Shown here: positions 24,400 to 34,482 of the stretch, in pieces
How the letters are laid out: each line of letters starts with the position of its first letter
Position numbering within the stretch: the first letter of the stretch is position 1
Source of the DNA: Gnetum montanum
Taxonomy: Eukaryota > Streptophyta > Gnetopsida > Gnetales > Gnetaceae
Length of the DNA: 64,000 bases
NCBI GenBank assembly: GCA_015680685.1
Contig: MNCI01025116.1
Coordinates: forward strand, 65,175 to 129,174
Reading direction: 5' to 3'
Translations under genes and position numbers: made by a program
Notes under the pieces: generated by a model
Told to the model about the DNA's origin: nothing
Seen by the model: only the letters and a program-made list of their open reading frames with translations
Database searches by the model: none

Positions 24400-25690
24400 C
24401 AACCTAGTATAATGGCATCCTCATCTATCTTTTCACTCAAAATACGCCATAAGATCTTGATTTTAGAAAGAAGCAACAATTTCTTCATCGTGCCAAATAC
24501 TTCATGGAAATCAATGAACACCTTTACAAGGTGTGCGTTGATGGCCTAATTCATTGGTCTGTCCTTGATGAAGATCAAATATGCATTCTTCAAGATGCTC
24601 ATGAAGGGCCTTACAGAGCCCACTATGTAGGGAGACACACAGCCATAAAAATCGTAATGGTAGGATACTATTGGCATACAATCTTCAAGGATTCCCATCA
24701 ATTTATTTGATCTTGTAAATGTTGTCAATGAGATGGATGGATGACCACTCAAATGGAAGGTTCTCAATAGTGGATTCAACCATTGAAACCTTTTGACATA
24801 TGGGGCATTGAGTTCGTAGGTTCCATCACACCCATGTCTAATGGAATGTCATATATCATCCTAGTAGTCAACTACTATGAAAAATGGGTAGAAGCAGTAG
24901 CTGTTATTGATTATACATCATCCAATGCTACTAGATATATATAACAAAATTTTGTAAATAGGTTTGGGGTGCCACATGCACTAGTTTCTAACAATGGAAC
25001 TCATTTCACAAGTGTTACTTTTAGAAAGTTAATGCAATGCTTGAGGGTTGAACATAAATCAACAACATCCTACCACCCCCAAGCTAATGATCAAGTAGAG
25101 ATAACTAACTAGGAGATCACAACGATCTTAACAAGAACCAGAAGCGAATATAGGAGAGATTAGAGTACCAAACTTAATGATACCCTCTAGGCCTACCATT
25201 TAACATGAAAAATTTCTATTGGCTATTCTTTCTATCAATTAGTGTATAGAAAACTTTCAATGCTTCTAATTTAATCTGAGCTTTGTACACTCTTAATAGC
25301 CTATGATCTAGATCTTAACCTAAGTCTAGCATAGAAACAAAGATTGATCAACCTAAATGTGCTAGATGAAAACTGGTTACTAGTCCAATATTTGAATGAG
25401 GTACACAAGGCATTCAACAAGCAACATCATGAGCTTAGAATAAGAAAAGTAAAACTTCAACCAAGAGATGAGGTTCTCTATTGGAACCCCACACATCTAC
25501 CCTAGAAGAAAAAATTTTAAACATTGTGGAAGGGACCTTATATAATTTATCAAACCTTTCCGTTTGGCACCATGTTTATCTACAGGCCTGAAAGCCCAAA
25601 TAAAAAGTAGTTGGTCAACATCCAATAAGTAAAACTTTTCCTTGAACCAAGATAGGCCAGTGTGACTACCACCTCAACAAATGGACATCC
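24400..25690 (+). pseudogene. Integrase of element A
   Basis: The N-terminal zinc region is at 24500-24740 with CKCCQ (CX2C kept). The catalytic core starts at WIQPLKPFDIWGIEF (24770-24815), where the first catalytic Asp position reads Glu (WGIEF; C has WGIDF). YYEKWVEAVAV follows. The second catalytic site reads SNNGTHF (24984-25004) where the family has S(D)xGTHF, so Asp is replaced by Asn. The glutamate block is SYHPQANDQVEITN (25063-25110). The C-terminal domain continues to about 25690 with a basic FNKQHHELRIRKVKLQPRDE stretch. Numerous stops. Confidence 0.8.
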
Positions 25691-26501
25691 ACATTCCATT
25701 TTTTGAATCTCCTCCTTCCAACATAGTCATGGGGGAGATGGTCATCCAAGCTAACAATACATAGGTATTCTTAAATTTACCTACTTTTTATTTTTCACTT
25801 TTTTTATTTTACAAGTTATTTATTGTACATATTTTTTATTTTCAAATTTTTCTAATTTTATAACATCAATAGTACTTTTGAACCTTTCTTGATTATTTTA
25901 CACTTTCTTATATATTTTACTTTGTTTTGTTTTGTTTAAGTATGACTTTTCATTATTTTTGCTAATAAAAGTGCTTTATTATGATAGGACATAGTGTCAT
26001 TGTTGTTGTTTACTGATGATGGTTTATGCTTAATGTTGTGATTGTTGATGTCTGGTTTCTATTTTTGAATTCTAATGTTTGATAACTATGACTTGGTTTA
26101 TTTTTCATGGGATAGGCAATGAGTCCACATCATCTACCCTTCTAATAAACTTTATGGTTCTCCTGGTTCTGGGAATTTGAGGTCCCTTCCATTAAAGAAA
26201 ATTTTAATCAATTAGTGACCTTAGTAGTTCCAAAATTGGGAAAGATTCAAAGCTTTGTAGAGGGTGTGACTTCAAAGGGACTTAATACTCTTTGTACTCT
26301 TCTACTTACTTGAGTGCTTGGGTGTTTTTCATGAACTAGAAAGTTAAATAAAGCCATTGTATGGTGTGGTTTTGATCCAAAGATTCAAGAAAAACATGAT
26401 GAAAATTCAAAGCACACCCCTTAGACAAATAAATAGGCTATAAGCACTAGTTATTAGACTAGATAGACATGCATCCATGCTTGAAGGTCCTCTCTAACTA
26501 A

Positions 26502-26543
<42 letters not shown>

Positions 26544-27239
26544 TCCTACTTCTCTTTTCTTCTCTTTATGGAATGATGGTCATATTATGGGAGCACTCTT
26601 GTGTCTTGAGTAAGTATATTGATCTTAGAGTGACAATGTGAGGTCATTGAAAGAGGTTGGCTTTGGTTTGGACTAAGGATTAATCTTCTCATGTCATTTT
26701 AAACACACATTTCACAAGGGACTTCTTATGACCTCAATTTGGGATTCCATTTCACCTTCTTAGTCATCCATCTATGCTACCATAACTTGCCTCACTACCA
26801 TTTTCTATGTTATGCTTGATGTCTTAGTTTGATGTGTTGGAATTCTTGGATACATTATTTTTAGTTGGTCTTTAACATTTTGTTATCATTAATCAACTAT
26901 GGGGCCCATAGACTCCTTAGCTAGGATTATGCAGGGTTAACAAGGGTACACACTTGCTATGGGGAGGATGCACTTGCATATCTCTTAGTTTGGTTAGTTA
27001 CATCCCTTACCTCAAGCATTGCTACAATCTTATCTTTCCTATATTTCATTATGCAACCCACTCTATGCTCCTTGAATCCTACCACCCCTGGCTTGTCCAC
27101 CCCCCACCATTTTATCATTTTAGCCATTTTTCAATTTCTGGAACTTTAATAGCCTCTTCTCATATTTTCATCATGTTCATGGTTGTTTAGGCTTCCATTT
27201 GATCCTAATTTTGTTCAAAATATCTTTATAATTTCCAAG
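25691..27239 (+). other. Element A spacer between pol and accessory ORF unit
   Basis: Non-coding. It contains a pyrimidine tract grown into a CT microsatellite, and near 26885-26980 a block (GGGGCCCATAGACTCCTTA, then GGGGAGGATGCACTTGCATA) that recurs in B (about 37490-37530), C (50110-50190) and D (56880-56937, minus). This shows that the spacer is a shared, ancestral part of these elements. Confidence 0.65.
26504..26540. repeat. (CT)n microsatellite
   Basis: About 18 CT units, uninterrupted. The matching position in element C has only a short CTCTCTC tract inside a pyrimidine stretch, and D has GT/GA repeats there. Confidence 0.95.
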
Positions 27240-27310
27240 TTTTGACCAAGTCAATATGACTACATCAACAAGGCCTTATAGATGCCACACAAAAATACTA
27301 TAAATAACAC
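27240..27310 (+). promoter_or_regulatory. Internal promoter-like block of element A
   Basis: TATAAATA at 27299-27306 is preceded by ACATCAACAAGGCC (27262-27275). These words also make up the U3 of A's own LTRs (TCAACTAGGCCC, TTGACAAGGCCCC). It lies about 430 bases before the accessory ORF. C and B have equivalent blocks at the same relative position. Promoter activity is inferred only. Confidence 0.5.
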
Positions 27311-27452
27311 TAAATACATTGTTTTTTTCACATTTGGTCCATAATGTCCAAGGAGTTTTTGCAATTTTTTAGAGCCCACAACCTTCCTAAGCCTCTAACT
27401 CATGCACTGTTCATCCAAATCATCCCGTTCCTTGATCTTATAGTTACTAGAG

Positions 27453-27730
27453 GTAAGATCTTAATTATGGGAGTAGTAAACCCCAAGGTTTTGATGAAAA
27501 TATTTTAAAATTTTTCCTAACTCCCCCAAAGGGTTAAGATGTAAATGCTATTAAATCATTAATTTTTAAATAACTTAACCCTTCCAACAACTTTGGTAAA
27601 TTAGAGATTAAATTAATAATTAAATATCTAATCTATCCAGCAATAATCACACCTTAGTCAAATGTAACTCCCTTATGGGATAAGGTATTCTAATCATTTT
27701 GAGTTACACCAATGGTATGTGTGATTATAG
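27453..27730 (+). other. Putative leader intron of A accessory ORF
   Basis: Donor-like AG|GTAAGATC at 27451-27460 and acceptor-like GTGATTATAG ending at 27730, immediately before the ATG. The interval is 278 nt and AT-rich, as plant introns are. C has the same donor (GG|GTAAGC) and the same acceptor next to its ATG, 309 nt apart. Splicing is inferred. Confidence 0.5.
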
Positions 27731-29094
27731 ATGGCACCAAGACCAAAGAAACTACAAGCGAAAGGACCATCACAACCATGACAAAAGTGACCTAGAGGAG
27801 AAAGGGGCTAATAAGAACATGGTTAAAAACAAGCTGAGGCAACCCATGCAACAAGACCTCTCAGAGATGAGGTTAAGGTGGAATTTTTCTAACAAATTCT
27901 TGAAGAAGAAGCTACATCAAAATACTAACAACTAGGATACCAACCCTACATTGACACAAGATGAATCTTTTTGCCAACTTCAAGAATAACTTAAGTGGGT
28001 TAAGGGTGAAATGGTAATGGTGGTCTTCAATTAGTTAGTAGTAGAAGCTACAAGTCATGTAATATGGAAGGACTTGATGTAGACATGCCAAGTGAATAAG
28101 TCCTTCATCGTAGAAAGTCATCACCTACAAAACAACGATGTGCAAAAAATAATACCTAGAAGAATTTATCCGTTAATAGTAGGAGTACCTCACCAGGACA
28201 AACATTGAATTAAGGAGATTGGTAGTGAAGAATTGTAATCTCTCCATGGAGAAGGTCTGCATCTTATGCCAGAAATTAGCCATTGAGATTACCACCTAGA
28301 AAAATGAGGCTTTGAAATTCAAGAAAGTTAAAGATCATTTATAGAGACCATGTGGGCCTACAAAAGGAGGTGACTGAAAAGCATATCCAACTAGCAAAGG
28401 AAATGGTTAATGAGATCCTCAAACAACTCCAACAAGGTAAATAAATGTGGCAATGCATCGATGATGGGATTGATGCCTACAACAAGGTAGAAATCCACAT
28501 TAAGGAGTCGCATATTGAAAAGATGATTGATACATGAAGTTGTCCAATCTCCACTATGAAAACCTAGCAATGTTAACTACCAAAAAATTGTAATCTAAGC
28601 TTGAAAAGCAAGTGGCTAGCTTGTACTTGTTGTACGAGGCTAAGTTCAAGAATCACAAAGAAACCAAGTAAAAGCTCATGGTGGAAAATGCTAAACTTGA
28701 GGTTCTCAAGGAAAAATTCATTGATCAAAGATCATTCACAAAGAACCTAGCTAAAAGAATGAATGACTATCAGGAATTTCAAGATAGACTTCAAGTGTTT
28801 GACATCCAATGTAAGTAATTTTCAACCTATTTTGTCAATGTTAAGGAGCTATTTTTTATTTTACCTTGTCCTTGTGATGTTTCAACCCTAGCCCACATCG
28901 GTGAAGTTGCATGGACTATGAATGATCCTAAGAGTAAAGAAGAGAAAATGAAGGCATTGTTAGATGCTTTTTGCCTTCCAAATAAATTTGCATCAATAGC
29001 AGGATAGCCTCAATCACCTTAGCTACCACATGTCCTTCAAGCTAGTGAAGGTCCTTCCGAACCTCAAGAGCCACCACCACTTGGGATTGTCTGA
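27731..29094 (+). pseudogene. Accessory ORF of element A (shortened)
   Basis: Counterpart of the ORFs in B (38417) and C (51121). It starts MAPRPKKLQAKG. The central globular domain present in B and C is absent, so A's copy is 1.36 kb against about 2.8 kb. What remains is a short N-terminus and a coiled-coil-rich C-terminal half with LSNLHYENLAML, LEKQVASLYLLYEAKF and AKLEVLKEKF (28530-28730). It ends with an ALLDAFCLP segment and EPPPLGIV before the stop. There are frame changes and stops. The function of this ORF class is unknown; a capsid- or envelope-related role has been proposed for Athila downstream ORFs in general. Confidence 0.65.
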
Positions 29095-29325
29095 CCTTCT
29101 CTACCAACTTCATGTCATCAAAGAATGTGCTATCCACTTTTGAAGAATCATGTCATGATGTTCAATTTTATGTCATGAACAACATGATTTTTGTAATGTG
29201 TTCGTCCATACACTAGACACTCAATACTATTATGTCTATGTCATTTTGTTTTGTTATGTCCAAAATCAGTCAATAATCCAAGACCTCCAAATTTTGTAAA
29301 AAGCAAAGGACAATTTTTTGTTTAG

Positions 29326-29336
29326 TTGTGGGGGTA
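29326..29336 (+). promoter_or_regulatory. Polypurine tract of element A
   Basis: TTGTGGGGGTA sits directly before the 3' LTR. The same tract, with small changes, precedes the 3' LTRs of B (TCGTGGGGGTA), C and D. Confidence 0.75.
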
Positions 29337-30216
29337 TGATGAATTTTAGTCTATTGCATCAACTAAGCCCCATCGATGAGATCTCGTCGACACAGTCTAA
29401 TACATTTATGTGAGGGTTTGTTCTAATCTATAAATACAAGCTCAAAAACTGCATTTATGGAATCAATTTTTCATTGTAGTAGTGGAGCTCTTGTAGTTTG
29501 TTCATTTCAAAGTTATAATATTTTTCCTAAGTGCCCACAATAGGAGCCATTGACTGTATGGATCTTTATTCAAGCATTGTTGTACCTGAGCATGATAATG
29601 TGGGTGATAATAAAGATAAATTTTGTGATAAACCTTGCAGCATTCTAAATAACTTAAATCTTTCATTTATGCATTTAATGTTTTCAACTATTTATTTATT
29701 AAATGTTTTCTAGTAATTAACCTAATGAAGTAATTAAGTAAGATAAGCCAAAGAGATTAAACACATAAGTACAATTGATTCAAGCATAACACGTATTTGC
29801 TTGGTAATCCTAGCAGTGTTATTGCATGGTATACCCAGTAGCATAGCACTTAGTAATCCAATAGTGGATACATGGGTTCCTGATGGTGCAGAGAGTAGGA
29901 TTGGATGCTTATGTTAGGACTAGTTAGATAACAGTTAATTATTTGAATTAAATTACTTAATCCAACTACTTTATCTCTCTTTAAACACCAAAATCATAAA
30001 ATGAAAAATGATAAAAATCAAATGCCCCAATTGCACTTAACCATACTACTGTACATCACCAATGTAATTGGCAAGACAACAAATAACCTTAAGGCAAGAT
30101 TCACTTCCTAGGAGACTAGTGCATCAAAAACTATAAAGTCCATGGAATTCAATTAGATCATGCATGAATGCTTGTGATTCATATGCTTGGGCATACGTGT
30201 ACCTCATTGCTCATCA
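29337..30216 (+). repeat. Element A 3' LTR
   Basis: 880 bp, TGATGA...TCATCA. TATA box at 29429-29436. U3 contains CATCAACTAAGCCCCATCG and GATGAGATCTCG, the motif vocabulary of this subfamily. It aligns along its full length with 18587-19480. Confidence 0.9.
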
Positions 30217-31135
30217 GCTAGGCTTATATAGTGCTTCTTGATTAGGATATAGTTCTTTTCATAAACAACCAGTAATTTACTTAACCAATAAACTTATTTC
30301 TCTTTTCTATCTTCATGCCTCTAAACCAAGACTACCAATGTAGTAACTTGAAATATTCTTGCATATAAATAAAATGGAAAGTCAAAATTTAGAGGATGTA
30401 GCAAACATGGCTTTACTAGGTACTCCTTTTATCTATGAAGGAAGGATTAAAAGGAATTCACCAAATTGACATGATTACCTTTTTTAGCAAATAATGAAAG
30501 TCTTCACAGTGATCTACTAAGGAGGAAATGAATCTTTTGATAAATTATATTCTTATAATAAACTTTTCTTTAAAGTTATATGAGAAGATAATGTTGAAAA
30601 AGCCTTGATTTTGTTTCTATCTACTTCTATGCCTCTTTTACATACTACAAATTCCAATAAATTGTTAGATGAAAAGGAAATGATATATATTTTAGGATTT
30701 AATTTGACATTATATTCTTCGCAATATTGAAACATTACCTTGAGATCATAAGCATGCTAACCAAAATATTTGGACTTAACAACTATATTGTTCACATAAA
30801 TTTATAGGATTTTATGGGAAGAAAATGGAATATGTAATTCATCACTCATTGATAAATTTTGCATGCTTTTTAATGTCAAAAGAAATCATAACAAAAAAAA
30901 ATAATCTCTATGATATGGTGAAGGTTATTTTGTGTTGGTTTTCTAGATTGATAAAAATTTAGTTGAAAATTGAATAGCCATTCATAAAGGATAGATAATT
31001 AAACCCAATAGTGTTGTTAACAATAATGTTAATTCATGAAAAGGGATAACCATCCTTCAATGTAACTTTATTTGCATTCCTAAAATCATTGCATATTTTG
31101 ATGCTTTCATTTTTCTTCTTTACTATGATAATACT
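30217..31135 (-). pseudogene. pol: Element H pol, proximal part: RT and start of RNase H
   Basis: Minus-strand Tat-type pol, right of A. From 31135 downward: KKKNESIKICNDFRNANKVT and FNYLSFMNGYSIFN (family forms KKKNGK.R.C.DFR.LNK and ..FSFMDG..GYNQ). The 60-codon frame 30735-30553 then holds YNVKLNPK and VVCKRGIEVDRNKIKAF, the RT-to-RNase H transition (GLKLNPKKC..., RGIEVD..K.KAI). Below 30400, VYWLSKLLVVYEKNY corresponds to the RNase H start (YYLSKTL...YE..Y). The frame runs into A's target site at 30217-30221 and resumes at 18586. RT homology breaks abruptly at 31136, where repeat I begins. Confidence 0.75.
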
Positions 31136-33548
31136 TGTAACACCCTACTAGCTAAGTGTAGGCTAGAAAGACATTACTTATACAAAAACTTAATTTGCAA
31201 AAATATAAAAGGCTACTTAATAAAATTAAAAGGATGACAAGAAACTTGAACAATCAAAGTAACAGACAATCATAATTAAGTAGGTTCATAGGGATAAGTA
31301 AATATATAGTAAAATGTAAAAACATTATAACAGAAAGTGACAATAGCCCCATGTTTACCAAACCAAACCTATTCACTACCAAAAGATCAATGAAATCTAT
31401 TACCTAAGCTACAAATTAATAATAATAGATGTAGAAAAAGAATTGTTGTAATTAACTGATGTATGATCAAATGAAATAGAAACAAACTACATGATCTAAT
31501 ATATATAAATACAAAACGAAAGTTACATTTACCTCCAAAAAGGAATTAGGCTCTAACATTACATAAATGTCAAATTAAATTAAATAAATCATGACACCTA
31601 ATTGTGTACAAATCGGATTTAGCCTATACCTAAGATAGTTGGAAATATAGTACAGATCCCATATACATTCCAAATTCATAATCCAAGCTAAACATTACAT
31701 CAAAGAATCAAACTTAAAGTGAAATTATAAATCAACTAAAATCTCTAAAATATGAAAATTAATTAGTAGTTGTCTCATGTAAATCCTCCTAATCACAACT
31801 AACATAATCAATTGAAAATCACATAAACTAAGAGAGTAAGTCGTAAGACTGAGTAGGATAAACCAACTAGCAAAAATACTCCTTTATTGGTTTGGTTAGA
31901 GGAATTAGGTATATGGATAATCATGTACATGTGTAGCTATAAAAAAGTAATAGTCAAACCAAATAAATAATCATAATGAATCAAACCAATAGTTAGTTAT
32001 AAACTAAAAACTCCACCAACACCTATAACCCAACTAATGAACATATCAAGTTACAAGTAACAATGAGCTTAAAACCCACATTTTGTCATGTGATTAATGA
32101 GTTCAATATATATATATAAATGATCAATGAGTTTGAAACTCATATATGATGAGTTAGTCTAAAATCCAAATATAATTGATGAGATTGAAATTCATTTATA
32201 ATAATAATTGGTGCATTTTGAATTTACATATAATTAAATACTTGGCCAAACCTAACTAAAATCCAATGACCAAAAATATCTAGCTATAAACAAATTTCTG
32301 GGTGATGGGAAGATGAATTTAATCAACTACATGAATAAAATGGTATAAAATATTAGGTATAACACTGCCAATTGAAAATTTCTAATGTGCTAGATGAACC
32401 CAAAACCAAAACATAGCTTCAAATAAATTTTTATAAATTATAAAATATTTGCTAAATGGGAACATAAGACCAAAATATTTATGAGTCTAAAACCCATCTT
32501 TTGTCAAATAGTTAGTGAGTCTAAAACTTACATTTTGTTACATCATTGATGATAAAAAAATGCAAAAATTATAAATACGAGACTATTATCAAGGATAGGA
32601 ATCAAAAACTATCAAAACCTATTAAAGGCTAGAAATCGGATTACAAAAATGCATATCCATGAAAAGAATATTATTACCTAAAATAGAAATCAAAAGACTA
32701 TCAAAAGCTAATAATGGCTAAAAATCAAGTTATGATTAAATTAAAAAAAAAAGATGATAAAAATAATAGTATTACAAAAAACATTGATCAACATAAGACA
32801 AAATGAGATCAAAACATTTTCTAATATCTCATGCATAAGAATAAACTTTGGAAAATGCTAAAACTCAAGAATTATACATAAAATAATTAGATCAAAAAAT
32901 GGATATTTCATCAAATAGTTATTAAATAAATATAAAAAATTCAAAATATATGCATACAAAACAAAAAATACTAAAAACCCAAAAAATGAAGCAAAAACCA
33001 AATTATTCTACTTAAAATTGACAACACTACAAAAAGGATCATTGTGTGGTTTTAATCTCCCAAACAACGTCCAAATCAATAGGTACATGCTGACAACACA
33101 TATTTAGATCTATCTTTCTCTTTGAATCAACAAAGTCTACATCTTTTGCTCTATCTCCTAGACGTTAGCTATCCAATTGGTTAATCTCTCATGGAATAGT
33201 TGTCAAGTATATATTCTCATGAACAAAAACTATATTAAAAGTAATTTCTAATTCTAAAAAAATTTAAATCTTTTTTCCCAAATGGGCTAGTACCCAATTT
33301 TTATCTAAGGAGAATCTTCTATGAGAAAGCTAATAACAATGACATATAAGCTTAGTAGTAAGGCTCTTTATTTAAATGGTGTAGGTCATGGATTTAGTTT
33401 TGGTGGATAATGTTAAGTTATAAAGTTCTAATTGGACTATGCATCTTCAGATATGATTATATTACAATTATTTTAAGGTTCCAACACCAAAATTTAATAT
33501 CTATGTCTAAGCCCAAACTATAACGAATTCTAAGATCAAAAACATAAG
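31136..33548. mobile_element. Repeat I, left part: AT-rich LTR-like sequence
   Basis: It begins TGTAACACCCTACTAGC exactly where H's RT reading stops. TGTAACACCC is a common LTR start in plant Ty3/gypsy elements, so an inserted element is likely. The body is very AT-rich and non-coding, with a degenerate minisatellite at 32060-32545. It continues after element B at 42181. The other end, a primer site and a family could not be identified. Confidence 0.4.
32060..32545. repeat. Degenerate minisatellite in repeat I
   Basis: Recurring units of the type GAGTYTAAAACYCAYATTTT followed by GTCA..TGAT occur at about 32063, 32127, 32157, 32482 and 32515. The spacing is irregular, so this is an old array broken by indels. 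A second motif, ATCAAAARCTATCAAAA, occurs at about 32600 and 32689. Confidence 0.5.
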
Positions 33549-34341
33549 TGATGAGTTGTGTTTTGGGCAACCACGATATCGTGTACGCGATATCGTAGCC
33601 TGCCGCTAGTTCTATAAATAAGCAGTAGCTCTCCCTTGTTTTGCAATCTAGATTTATTCACTTAGAGAAACTCTGGTAGTTTTATCCCTCCAGAGATAGA
33701 ATTATTTTCTAGTGTATGCTGGCAGTGTGGTGATTGTAATTGTACGATATCCTTATTTGAGTGTGATGTACTTGGACAAGCACGTGACCGAAAATAAAGA
33801 TCAAGATTACTTCATCATTACAACATTCACTTAGTTTAATTATTTAATTAATTTCTATTTATTGCTTTCCTAGTTAATCTTTCTCACCCTTATCTCATGT
33901 TAAAATGCATAATGAGTACGACCTGATTACGAGCACTTAAGTGTGACTACTTGGTAACCTAGTAGTGTACGTAGGATCTGCTCTTGGTAATCTCAGTGAT
34001 AGTCATGCACAAAGTCCAAGGTGTGTATGGATAATCAAGGAACGGATGCTCATCACACTTAGGCTAGATTAGATTCTCTTACCCTTTCTCTCTTAGCTTA
34101 GGTAATATTACTTTCCATTTCCTTTAGGAGTAGCATTAGATTAGAAACCCATCATACACCTCACTCTGGAATAAACCATACGAGACAAAACTAATACTAG
34201 TTCAAGTGGGAAGATAGTGAACTACAACCTAAGGCTAACTATCTAGATGCCACAACTAGTCCATCTATGGAGTTCGAATAAATCGCACGTGTAACGCTCG
34301 TATTCGTATGGTTGAGTGTAGGGGTACCTCGCCACTCATCA
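33549..34341 (+). repeat. Element B 5' LTR
   Basis: 793 bp, TGATGA...TCATCA. U3 carries nested palindromes (CGATATCGTGTACGCGATAT, 33574-33593) just upstream of the TATA box TATAAATA (33613-33620). An AAAATAAAGAT segment that could hold a polyadenylation signal lies at 33792-33802. U5 has two TTGGTAAYCYYAGT units near 33951 and 33985. Confidence 0.9.
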
Positions 34342-34342
34342 T

Positions 34343-34360
34343 TAGCACCATTGTCGAGGA
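34343..34360 (+). promoter_or_regulatory. Primer-binding site, tRNA-Asp type
   Basis: TAGCACCATTGTCGAGGA, two bases after the LTR. It matches the tRNA-Asp complement TGGCGCCGTTGCCGGGGA except for five substitutions, all of them transitions. Confidence 0.75.
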
Positions 34361-34482
34361 CGGTGCTAGTTATCTAAATTAGTTCTATCATACAAGGTCA
34401 CTGTAAAGGACTTAATGATATATCTTTTAGAAAGAAATAATTATAAAAATTCACATATAAATTCACACACAACTCCACAACC

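Larger units (their letters stand above)
18587..30216 (+). mobile_element. Element A: Athila-type Ty3/gypsy retrotransposon
   Basis: A complete but decayed element of 11.6 kb. LTRs are 18587-19480 and 29337-30216; it has a tRNA-Asp-like primer-binding site, gag, protease, RT, RNase H, integrase, a downstream accessory ORF and a polypurine tract. Flanking pentamers are ACTAG (18582-18586) and GCTAG (30217-30221), a target-site duplication with one change. Removing the element joins two parts of H's RNase H in frame, which proves the insertion point. The lineage call rests on the RT sequence after the catalytic box (VQEGIVLGH-like), the tRNA-Asp primer site and the gag knuckle type. Confidence 0.9.

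Noticed and set aside
26504-26540. CT tract as a polypurine tract of a minus-strand element
   Set aside because: No LTR end next to it; it lies in the middle of the plus-strand A spacer.
29531-29713. 60-codon frame similar to one at 18795-18977
   Set aside because: The similarity is simply that of the two LTRs of element A.
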